Source of the DNA: Linepithema humile
Taxonomy: Eukaryota; Arthropoda; Insecta; Hymenoptera; Formicidae
Direction: 5' to 3'
DNA length: 64,000 nt
Assembly (NCBI RefSeq): GCF_040581485.1
Contig: NC_090130.1
Location: 1,922,001 to 1,986,000, forward strand
Positions 48,701-60,700 of this stretch are shown in pieces. Positions within the stretch are counted from its first letter, which is position 1; the number at the start of each line of letters is the position of its first letter. A program made the position numbers and the translations under genes. The notes beneath the pieces are model-generated. The model had not been told where the DNA came from, searched no databases, and saw only the letters and a program-made list of their open reading frames with translations.

Positions 48701-51700
48701 TTCAAAAATCTTTTCACTCCGCATCGCGTAACCACTCTATCTCTCCTCGCCCCTCACTGGCTCGCCATCCTTGACGAAGAAGAGACCGTTCGTACATACG
48801 TGAGGTACGAAAATTTAGCATCCTTCGTTGGAAGGGTTTCTATTCATCGACATAGCGGGCCGTCATTATCTCCAGGTGGAGAACGAAGAGCGAGGCGGCG
48901 GGAGAAGGTGAGCGAGTGGTGCTCGATGCGAAAGAAAGGGAAGAGAGACGTACGGACGAATTACTCGTTTGACGGCCTTATAGAGATTCACGAGACGCCG
49001 ATGGGAAGTGGGCACCGAGATCCGGTCGGGGATACACGCTCCCCGCAAACGATGACAAAAATGTGAGAAACGGGGGCGTGGTAGCCGTGGGGAACCCTAC
49101 GAAGAGAAGATGCAAAGAGTCGCGCGAACTTCTGCGAGTTACGATTAAGAATGCTGATAAATAACGGCGTTTTTTAACGCTCGCAAAATTAATCTGCACA
49201 AGGCATAAAGGTTCACCAAAGCCAATTAATCATATCTTGTTCGTACGGCAAAATAGTCAACAACTTTTGTAACATTTATTTAAAATTTGCATTTCGATGC
49301 AACATCCTACAATTTTTTTAGAAATAAAAGCTTTTAGCTTTTAACGTCTATAATTGCCGATTTAATGTGTTTATATTTGAAAAACCGTTTCACGCGCGTA
49401 TTTATTATATATATATATTTTTGTTAGTAATTTTTTGCTTATTTAATGTTAATCGTGTTATAATTACTGTATTTATTACTGTCATACCAAACTATTTGCG
49501 TGAAACTCTAACAGCGTCGGAAAAATCGTCTTAAAGTCAAATGGACATTCGCACTAAACACGCGAACGATTTCCTAATGAGGACTCGCGCCGACCAGTTC
49601 TCCCACTGAAGAGAGAACCGACGATACTTCTGCGGCGATACACTTGAGACGCAACGGTAACGAGAAAACAACGCGTGTTCCGTTCACCGGGAGTACAGAA
49701 ACGGCACTGTGCGTTGCAAATGCCGTACGATAGTGATCACCACCGCCAGCGTCATTCGCATTAACCACCACCACGGCCGGCTCCGTCATCATCATCGGCG
49801 GCCAGGCCTGCGTCCTACGCAAGAAGTTGGCATGGCGATATGGAGTTTCGGAGCTGGCCTCTCTTCGCGCGGCTCCATATAAACGCAGGCAGAGCGCAGT
49901 CACGTGCGTGCAGATATGCGAGTCGCGATTTCGCAGACCTCAAATCTTCGCAACTTCTTTTCTTTCGAGATACACATATGGACCGTTTGCTCTCATCCTT
50001 TGAAATTCAGGTATGAAAGCGCACGTATATGTGTGTGTGTGATGTATTTGGAACGTTTGCCGTCCGCGTACATGTGGGATTGTATACTCGAATACGTACT
50101 TTGAAGTTGCGTTTGTGTAAGTAAGCCGTGTCCGCTTTCGTATGAATGCGACAGCTCTTTAAATACATCATCTTTATAATAATATTAAACATTGAATAAA
50201 TTTCACTGACGCGTATGTATTAATGAATGTATTATCGAATATTTCATTGATAGTGTTTATCCCACACACACACACACACACACATACTCAAATAGAAAAC
50301 AATCGGCAGAAGAATGGGCTCGTTCGATTCATGCGTTTCTACTCATACGCGCGCGGCGCTCCATTATGCATTAATAACGTATTACGACGCACGTGTTTCC
50401 TCGTGTTACGTGTGCGTGTCTCGTTTGATGGTACGCGTGTCGTTGCGTATTCTCGCGGAGAGAGAGAGAGAGAGACCCCTCTACCCATTCGAACGGCCTC
50501 CAGCCGCCGGTCCTTCTACGGCAACTCTTGGCTCACCGCGTAAGCCGGCTGGCCGCGTCGTCTTTCTCGGCGCGGTCGATCGCACACGTCGATTCCGTGC
50601 GCGCACACACGCCGCCGTTATTCGGCGCGCACGTAAAAACAGTCCCCGGTAACTTCGGAATCCGAATTAACCACCGTCTGTGATTTGTGCCGCGGCGATC
50701 GATACGGAAATTAAAGACCCGCACTCGCGAAACATGGTGCAAATTGCGGTCGTACAAATGACTTGTTCCATGGGTGTTTCATTAAGATACGCGGAACTGC
50801 TCGCCCCGATAAGAATCGAGGCCATATTCTTGGAAGCTTAGCTCTGCTGCACGTATTTGCTTTATCGATGACACATTCGTTTATTGATAAAACAATAGAG
50901 CGCCTAATTATATGAAATTTTTATGAGAAACATATTTTCCCGAGATTATATTTTACGTACATTACTTTTATATATATAATATATTTTTCATCAAATAAAT
51001 AAACAAGTAAATGAATAAATAATATATAAGCTGAGATGGTCGTTGGCATTTTTTTCCCTTCTCTTTTCATTCTTTCCTCTTCCCATATTTTTCACGTATT
51101 CACAGGCGCCGCGGAAGTATTTTTCGTCTGAGGGGGCAAAATTTATAAAGAGGATACATAATACATTCGTAATATGTATGTGTATATGTATGTAACTCCA
51201 TTCAAACACCATATAATAGATCGGTGGTATAAATGTGCGAAAAATATGCACAGATTTTTCGTTCTAATTAACTAAATGCGCTTAATTTTCTTCGTTATAT
51301 AGTGTACTTCAATTGAACGAGTAAATAGCCAAAAAAAAAGAAAAGAAAAATAACTCATTTTTCCACCTTTGATGTAAATATTTGATACTCAATATTTTCG
51401 GTCGTGAAATATCTGAAGAAAAATTTCCGACATCGCGTCACCATGCTGGCTGGGTCTTATTAGCGAACACTAATCGTTGCGAATAAACGGTTGGAAAATA
51501 ATAATTCATCGTCCGGCGATGCGCATGAAAATGTACATATGTATATAGACGAAAGCACGCTTCGCAAGTACTATTCTCCTACTACCATGCGGCACGCGTG
51601 CCGTAATGCGCTTCTTATTTCAAACGAACGCACGTATTACGACGCCGCGCGCTAGTCGGAACGATCGTCGCATGTGTGCTCGTGACGAATGCTAATGCGC

Positions 51701-54700
51701 GCTTAGCGCGGGACGACAATGCGAGTCGACAATGAGGGGGAATTGACACGAGGGTGCATCGTGTGAGGGGGCAATTAGCATTAGCGGATTGTGCGTCGAA
51801 TCGAAGTGATTGATCGTTTATGAATTATAGTCGTCGTGGTGGCGCCTGGCGATGTTTACGACGGGGGACTTGCTCTCGGCATGAACTTCTCTCACTCTGC
51901 CGCGTGACTTTGTCGATGCCGCATTATTCGATGAAATAGAGCTTGACTCCACAAAATTTTCACGAGAGATTCGTTCATCTTGTTTATTTCTATTCATGTA
52001 TTACATTTTTGTTGAATTTTGTAAGAAAATTATCTTTTATTTAATAAGAAGCTTACTAGTATAATTTGCGATATCAACGAAATATTCTATTTGAACGTTT
52101 AATTGGAAGATCCAATTGAGAGATCCTGTTGTTTAAGGAGAAGCTACCTGACACGCGCGGCATTCAAAATCGTATCCGTTGCGGGGACGTATTCATCAGG
52201 TAAGACTCGCATGGCACGAGTTTCCGATCGTTTCAGAGTGGTGCGAAAGCGCGCGTCTCGGTCACGTCATGTAATACTGCTGCTGATTGCTCGTTACGAC
52301 GAACGAGAGCATGCGGATACGACATTTGCATCGCTAGGATACGCCGCGAGTACATATTCAACAAGAATAGGGCGACCTCGCTATCCGGTAGCCTAATAAT
52401 AACCTGTTAGGCGCCGGGATCATAACGTATAACGTGATACGCAATCGCGCTGGATCTGCATAAACGCGCGTGGGATGTATTTAGGAATAATTGGTTCACC
52501 TGGTAGCACCATTATTACGCGCTACCCGCTTGTTTAGCCGTTATAGGCCGCGCTATATACGGATACCGTATGCATTACTGCGACGCCACTTGTAATGCAT
52601 GAAACTTTGACAACTAATAATTAGTCGCGATTTATTTAAATCGCTTGATATAAACTTTGTTTGATTTTACGATATTGAAGTGTCAACGTTTGCATTAATA
52701 ACGAGAGATTTATCAATTCCGAAAGTGGTACGCGACGTAAAACGTGTGAGATTAAGGTCGATACAGATTGATAAAGATCAGAGGGTCGGAATAATCAGAA
52801 CTTGTTGACGTTTCATTCCGTATATTGACACTCAATCAGTGTCTAGGAAAGCGAAATAAATGACATTTATGCGACACTACATATTCTTTCGAAAAGAAAC
52901 AAATTTGAGATTAGCGACTCTGAGATATTTCTCGTATGTTACGCTACCGCGATAGCTTTTATTTACTTACTTTCGGCCAAACAATTTACGATCGGGAGAA
53001 AGATCTACGAGGATCTACGGCGGGTGAAACTACTACTTCGTGGACCGCCGATTTACCACCTCGCGTTCGTCTGAGCGTAACCCGGCTATTTCTACTGTCG
53101 ACGAGCAACAAGGATAGAGAGCAAAGTTGGTCGGCAAGTGGCGGTGTATTCCTAGGCAACCAATCTGGGACAAGGACGCGTGCACGATTTGTACGTAAGA
53201 TGACATGACGCATAATGCGTCAGTCTCCGTAAAACGTTAGAATGCGAGGCGGAATAAGATTTATTTGCGCATCGAGAATCAAGAAAATGATCAATTTAAT
53301 TTATAGCAGCGTGCAAATTTACATTATGTGATTCTGAATATGCAATATTATTTTACCTGCATCATTCTTGAATATTAATCTTTTTCTCATGACTGAAATA
53401 ATTATCACTATTCCGTTAAATGCACTTTGTAAGATGTTTAAAAATTTTATTTTAAATTAAAAAATTTTGAAATCTTGCTCATTCCCGAAGATTATCTATG
53501 TATTATGAGATATACACGCCCCAAATTTAGAGTTACGGCTCTTCCATTTTACGCGACACAGCGATACCGGAAATCTCGATATTGACATCGGCCCCGAGGC
53601 AAAAAACGATTTCTCTTGGTTACGTCTGCCCGCAAAGGGCAAAAACACCGCACAATGGGCATCGAAGTGGCAAAATAAAACTGCTGGAGGCAGCCCTGCA
53701 CGGGGAGAACCGCGCAGGGTTGGGGTAAACAATGGTGACGTAACAGCGGCAAGACATATGACCGAACGACAAGACAATGGGCTCTTGTCTCTGTTCTCTG
53801 TCCTCACTCTTTCACCCCCTCTCTTAGCCTTGTTGGGCGGAGGATTTCTCTTCTTGTTTTACCGCACAACTTCTTCGGCCAAACAAAAGGTCCGAGGTCG
53901 AGCCGCAAGCGCGGATTTTTTGAGGATCAACGAGTGATGGCGCGTTTTATTTTTAGAGACAGGTAGCGCAGAAAAATTTGTAATCCAAACGGTAGTCAGG
54001 CGGTAAAAGCCTGACGCGTGTCAAGTGGTTAAAGTGTGCGATGACTAGGCGATATCGGCTTACCGGCTACCGTTAATCTGTTTAGCATATATTTCGACAC
54101 CTTATTTCACAATTTATTACATTTCTCCAGCAAAATTTTGTTTCTACTACTCTACATTAATTTTTATGAAATAATACTTGCTTTTCTTATAAAGTAAACA
54201 GTAAACTTCAAGTAAACAGAAGAGTTATCAAGGAGAGGATAAGAAAACAGTTTCAGGATATCGACATCAATTTGTTGTCTTTTTATCGTAAAAACTTTGA
54301 CAGACAAATCTTATGGTAAACGGTTATCTCGACAGCTACCAACTATGGGGTGTGTTTTCTTAAAGATCAAGCTCGGTCTATACTTTCCAAGAACCAACTT
54401 TCTCGTGGCGCGGTCTGAAGGCGATTCCCGGAGCGAGAGTAGCCTGGTCAAGCCGGTTCGCCAATTTTGGATCAAAAATTTCTATCCCGCATGTCACCTT
54501 AACGGTAGACCGTAAGATTAAGGTCAGTCTCCAATCGCAAGTATCGTGACACGTTGAGCAGATATTTGTCGTGAAATTTTGCAGTATCACGATAGAAAGC
54601 GGTAGAAAAAATACTTGATACAATGTATTTATAAACGAGTCAAAGCAATCTTTAACAATAACATGAAACATTTTTTGTGCAAATTTCAAATTAAATTTGA

Positions 54701-57700
54701 TTAAAGATGTGAAAATGGTGTTCAAAATGTTAATACTTTCAAAAAGTCACTCTTTAAAATCTGTCCAAGTAATTCCAAAATTAACAGTGAAATTTATACT
54801 CGACAATTTGAACCGCTATATTGATAGAAATGAAACACGAATTGAAATAAAATCAACTTACTCAAAATGCTCGCCACTTTCGCCACTTTGGTAATCGCAA
54901 TTTCGCAGTTGCCACAATAACGTAGTTGCGCGCAATTATCACGCAATGAGATTTCGTGTATTTATCAATATATATGATAAAAATACTAGAGTTTGTAAAA
55001 GAGACACGCACGCACTATTGATCACGGGAGGATCAAGAATCGAACTGAGTACGGTTACGTGGAAGCGCGCGAAAACTGTTAAGCTCTATCCCCATCCATG
55101 GCGTCCCGACGCCAAGAATAAACCCGCGGACTCCCCACCACCATGAAAATCATTTATATTGTGCTGCTTTCCATACCTTTTCACGATGCAGCTTCCACGA
55201 CTTTTGTTACAATTTGATCCGCGTAATGGAGCCTACTTATTAATAAAACGTTCGTTTAATTGCCACTTTTTTATTTCAACTTTATAAATTATTCTATTCA
55301 AACGATATATTAATGTAGAATATTCTTAGTTAAATCAATAATTATATTCGTCTCAAACAAACATAAATTTTTCTTCGTTTGTCAACTTGTTTTTCAATCA
55401 AAATTTCAATTATTTATGTTCAATTGAAACAGTTTCATCATCGATTTTCTAATTTTGCTCCGCTATCTTTCGCAGTGTTTTAAACAGATCATCCCAAGGA
55501 ATTAAGCGCACGGATCTGTTTTGTACAAAATTACCCGGAAACATGGAAGATTCATTACGCCTCGCTTCGCGCGTCACCGATCAAAGAAGGAGTTTGAAAA
55601 CTTTTTCGCGTCGGTTCACGTAATTCAGTGGGTCGTTAAAACGGATCGTTCGCGCCAGCACGGCAACTTATTTTCTGTCGCGTGGGTGCAACGTGTGGGT
55701 ACCGCAATGCTTCCGTCAGGCGGCTCGTCCCAATGAGAGTTCGTTACACTCGCCGTTTCGCCGGCGGGAAAAGGCTGTTCGTGTCGGTAAATGTCTCGCA
55801 ACGTGAAAATGCGTCCCCTACATAATCTTCTCGCTGTCGCTTAGCCAGGAGGAAAATCACGAGCGCAGACTCACATTAAATCGTTAGATAAAGTAGCGGC
55901 GCAAATCGAAGGCCCGAGCGCCAATTGATGCGGGCGCGCCCGCCGGCGACAAACCACTTCGATGCTTAACGACACGAGTGAGATTGGAATGATTTAAGTG
56001 TGATTTAGAATGTCTGAACTCAACGTGGGGACAATTAGGGGGGCGGCTTGGGAAATCGTGTATTGTCCGTCGCGGTGATTCAAAAGTTGCACGTGCGATC
56101 AAGCTGTCCTTATGCGCGTAAGAATTCCACGACACGTGTAAAAGATTGATTTGTACACGCGAGAATTGAAAATAGACTTTTCATCCTCGACGACGGTCCA
56201 GAAATAATTCGCCGTCAATTTTTAGATAACTAAAATCGAGTGAGAAGCAAATCGGCAATGTGGAAATGCGGACGCCGAATTATGCGGAAGGATCGCGACG
56301 ATTGATCGCGACCCGACAGCGACAGAGATACGCAGATCTTTTTTGCTCGCCGCGCTGTTCGCCTGTCGAGAAATGGAATTGATTCCAGTTTGGTCACACC
56401 CTTTAGTCGAACGGGGGTGGATATCCGGCCATCTACCGGGTCGCCGCTAGTATTGCGGTTAAACTACCGGCATCCAATCAGCCCAACCCATTCACTGATC
56501 TATCTGTCTCCTTTCGGGCCGCAGGTCACGCCGCGTTCACGGACACCCTCCATCTTTCTTTCCGGTCTCGTCACTCTTCGTCCCGTAACAAATGGCGTCG
56601 ATTTAGCATCGCGCGCAATTTGGGTCACAGCTTTATTGGAACCCACTGGCCGATCGCTAACGAAACGAATTGACTCCGAGAGCGTTGGTCGTACGGTGTT
56701 GCCGACGCGTGCTTTTGGGAGTATCATGGTGATGATGCAATCGTCTCGATTAAAGCACTATACCGGGCGGAACAAATCCCTACATTGAAATCACCCGCTG
56801 CCCCTCGCCAAGCGTGGATAAATCCATGTAATAAGTGTAAATTCCTTTCGATAGTGAACTAATTATTGCATTTGTTGAGAATTGACAAATGAATAGATCT
56901 AAAGAGAAAGTAAAATAATGTTTGTTACGATCATTTCGCGTTTTTAATTAAATTAAAAGAATCACATTTAGTATTTGCCGTATTTCTCTTGTATAAAGTT
57001 TTAATGAATATTTTTTCCAGAAATTTCCAGTAAAAATAAACTTTTCATGTTATTTGGATCATTATTTCTTCATAATTTCTGTGACGTTCTCGATGCATTC
57101 AGAGAATATGTTTCACATTACATTCGTTACGACAACCAATTTATTCATTCATCGAGAAGTCATGTCAGTGCACCGGAGAAAAGTGAAGATGTAAATAGAC
57201 AGCGATAGAGTAGAAACGTTACACTCGGAAGCGGCTAACTCGATGGACCTTGCCCATCTATCGGGCCGACCTTTGATCTATTTCCAGCCGTGGAAATCGC
57301 CCCCGTCGCGATAAACCACCATTTTCCCTCCACTTGACAGAACGTATTTCCGGCGGTATTAGTCAGCCGTTCTAAATGCACTATACTAACTACCGTGCTT
57401 TCGTCTAGCTCATTCCCCCCTTCCGCACCATGAGCGCCAGCCAAGTTGTATTTCTGACTAGCTCTCGCTGTCAGATCGAGGTTAATTGGGTGCCATTACG
57501 TCGAAAATTAGTACGAATTAGTCGACGATGATGAGCTCCTGGACCGCAGTCCGCGGCTTTCACGGATATCAGTAAATTAATCGAGCTCGTATCATCAAAT
57601 ACGATAACGCAACAGATAGACGGGAAATTATGTTGTAAATAAGAGATACTTTACGAAATTGACCCTATAATAATGTCGTTTGTATGTTTATCTGTATTAT

Positions 57701-60700
57701 AGATTTTGTTCAAGTTAGAGAGTGAAACATGATAATTTTGATGTTAAATGTCAACTACGGCGCGCGTTTCATGTTCCAACTGTCCGTTTATAAAAATACA
57801 TATTTTTATCGTACATTGCCAAACATTTACATATTTCATTGGCAAAGCAATATAGAAGACCAATGTTTTAGTACACGAACATTTATTTTTATTTTTTCTC
57901 CAATCACCCATTTGCAATTTGATATGCAGAACTCGATATCATTCATTGATTTGCAAATTAATCCATCGTTGTTTAAATACCAACGATATAAAACAAAATA
58001 TTCTATGTTTAATTTTAATTAATCTTTGAGAGAAAATTTCGAAAGAGTTTTATGCTAATTCCATATTTAATTTTCATTCATTTAAAAAAACATTTTAAAA
58101 AAACTTCTAAAATAAATAGATCAGTTTTACTTTGTCGTTTGCGTTAGAGAAAAGCCGTAATAAAAATGGAAAAATCCACTCACCGTCGTCACTGATCTCG
58201 AGATTTGTGTAGCTGTCCCAGTGCAGAATAGGATCGTGATGCGCCGATGCATGCGGCACGGCGGGCGTCGGCGCCGGTACTGGACCGTCCTGACGCTTTG
58301 CGTCGGTGGCAAAGTAGAGTGTCACTACGCTGTCAGGCGGGCACCGAGGATCGTCGCAGGCGACGTCGAGCTCCGAACGTGGGAAAGAGACGACGTTCTC
58401 CGTAATTACACACGTATGGAACTGCGGAAATAATAACAAGATATAATTATTGACTGACGTGAAGTCTACGCCGTAAAAATCTTACACAATTCTTTTGTCG
58501 AAAGTCATTTATTATTGAGAATGTTCTCTTACTTGTAGATTCTCTGCGATTTGAAACTGATTTGTTGCTTATGAAAATTTTTCACAAGAATTTAACATTC
58601 AATTGGAAATTTTTCGATAGAGACACACAATTTGCAACACAACGTGTATGCGAATTGTAGACGTAAAATATGGTAGATAAATCATAACAGGATGCAAGTA
58701 TGCAAATTTAAATGTGTTTCCGTCGGATCGCGTAAACAACCGTGTGCATTATAATTTCCATTAAGTCGAACATATGTAATCTGTTTTTTTTTTATAAATC
58801 TCTAAACTCTAATAAAATAAAACACGGTGTAACATATCTTAATTGCATGTTTTTCCATAGAGTTTTTATGTATCGGCATTTTTACGCAATTAAAGAGTAA
58901 AATGTATCCAGCTATTAACAGATTACGACCTTATATCGAGGACCTTCCGAGAATGTTATTTGCCTGTCGGGGACAAAATTATCGCGCGAATATGTTTGCC
59001 GAACACATAAATCTAGATCGCTGTCCTTGTAACTATTTACGAACCATTTTACATAAGCTATCATTTATGCCCGCTGATTTCATGCCATGTCACTTGCGTG
59101 TTATAATGCATTCATCATAAATGAATCACTGCAACGATGTGCGACGGATATATGTGTGACGGATACAAACGTTAATGAACGTTGGCTTTGTGCTATTTGA
59201 TACACATTTCAACGTCTCATATAATTAAAACTGCTTTCAGTAACACAAAATTGCAGTCTAATAAGATCAGCCGATAAACACTTTACTAAGAAATATTAAA
59301 CGGATAGATTTTAATGAAGAAGTGTGTGTTATAAAGTCATAAATATATTGCGTTCTTACCTGGAGAGAAAACATAACCTCTCGCGTCTGCTTCGAGTACA
59401 CCCTGTGATAACACTTGACCAAGATGTCACCCCTCAGTCTAAGTCCGCCGAGATTAACCGTAAATTCGCGCGCGTTCGTCACGGAATACAGATCTGAGGT
59501 GTAGACCGGCGTAAGTCCTTCGTACACTTTGAGGAAGGCTCGACAGCCCGTCGGTTCAAAGAGCGGCACGCCGAGGACTGTCAGATGGGTCAGGTACAAT
59601 GGCGACTGGCTGATTCTCAGGGAGCCCGATAACAATCCACTGAAGTACTCGATGTATCTGAAAAGATCCGAAAGACCATTATTCTGCTTGACGTTCAAAA
59701 ATACGCAGGCTGCTCAATTTTTAATCATCAAATTTTGCGACACTCAAAAGTCCATAAATGAATAAATAAAATCGGTGAAGATCATCAAAGCGTGCGGTAA
59801 CGTCGACAAAACGAATAAACGCAAATAGGAGAGCAAATTTCTCTCGAGTCATAAATGGGTGCACGCATAAGAAACGTGATAAATGGGATGATGGTTCGAC
59901 CAGTGGAAGCCTTGGCCCGTGACACGAAGAGGTGTGCATGTCAGACGAGCACGCGAACGATGATGCGCGCAAAGCAACGTTCGACATCGTTCGAGATCTC
60001 CTCCCAGGCAAGCCGGTAATGGTTTCATATGTTGGCGGGAGAGCGCGGCCACGCTAACGACATGCTAATGCTCGCGGCTCGCGGAATTAATGGAGGAACT
60101 CCGGTAGGTAGGAGTGAAAAAGGGCGTAAGGACCGCGAAGAGGAGGCGATAGGACGGGTAAGAAGAAGAAAGAAGCGCCAAGGAAGTTGCCATACACGCG
60201 GGCGCACCTCGGTCGCGGTTCATTACGGTCATTATGAATGCGTACGACGACGCGGATGACGAAGACGATGATAAGAACGATGATGACGGTAATGATACGG
60301 TAGTTGCGGCAACGTTGAGGTCGATGGCGCGTAATATGCGTGATAAACTATCGAACAAGTCGCGTTCTTTTCGCTAAGCAGAATCAGTCGGGGCGATTCG
60401 CGATTGTAAATCGCGAAGAAAACGGAAACGCGAAAAGATGAGAATCAAAAAATGATTAAAAAATTGTTGAGGTTGAACGTTGCAGAAACATTTAGAGCGA
60501 TTATTTTATTTGTAATAATAATTCCAATGAAAATCCAATGATTCAAACATTTTAATATTATGAATAATAATAATTATAAGAATATGCATTTTTATTGAAA
60601 TAATTGACTACAAGAATAATTTATTATTCAAATTGCATAACTTTAATAATTCAATATTCACTATTCGAGAAATCATTCTTTAAGTGCAAATGATTATTTA

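Larger units (their letters stand above)
41805..58183 (-). other. 16.4-kb tensin intron
   Basis: Separates the phosphatase/C2 exons from the linker exons (phase 1). Contents: CpG-rich patches at about 43.6-44.1, 46.1-46.5 and 49.5-49.9 kb, a 3 x 135-bp tandem repeat at 48.14 kb, CA and GA microsatellites near 50.3-50.5 kb and a perfect hairpin at 46.23 kb. Many short open frames occur on both strands, but none shows a recognisable domain or convincing splice context. Such a long first-half intron could hold alternative promoters for short isoforms. Confidence 0.7.

Noticed and set aside
49574..49903. Minus-strand frame considered as an alternative tensin first exon
   Set aside because: Its only plausible donor leaves phase 2, while the next tensin exon at 41804 needs phase 1.
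52103..52396. 97-codon plus-strand frame in the tensin intron
   Set aside because: Begins with TTG, has an arginine-rich chance composition and no family resemblance.
56390..56788. 132-codon plus-strand frame in the tensin intron
   Set aside because: Begins with GTG, has no recognisable domain and no promoter; likely chance in GC-rich DNA.
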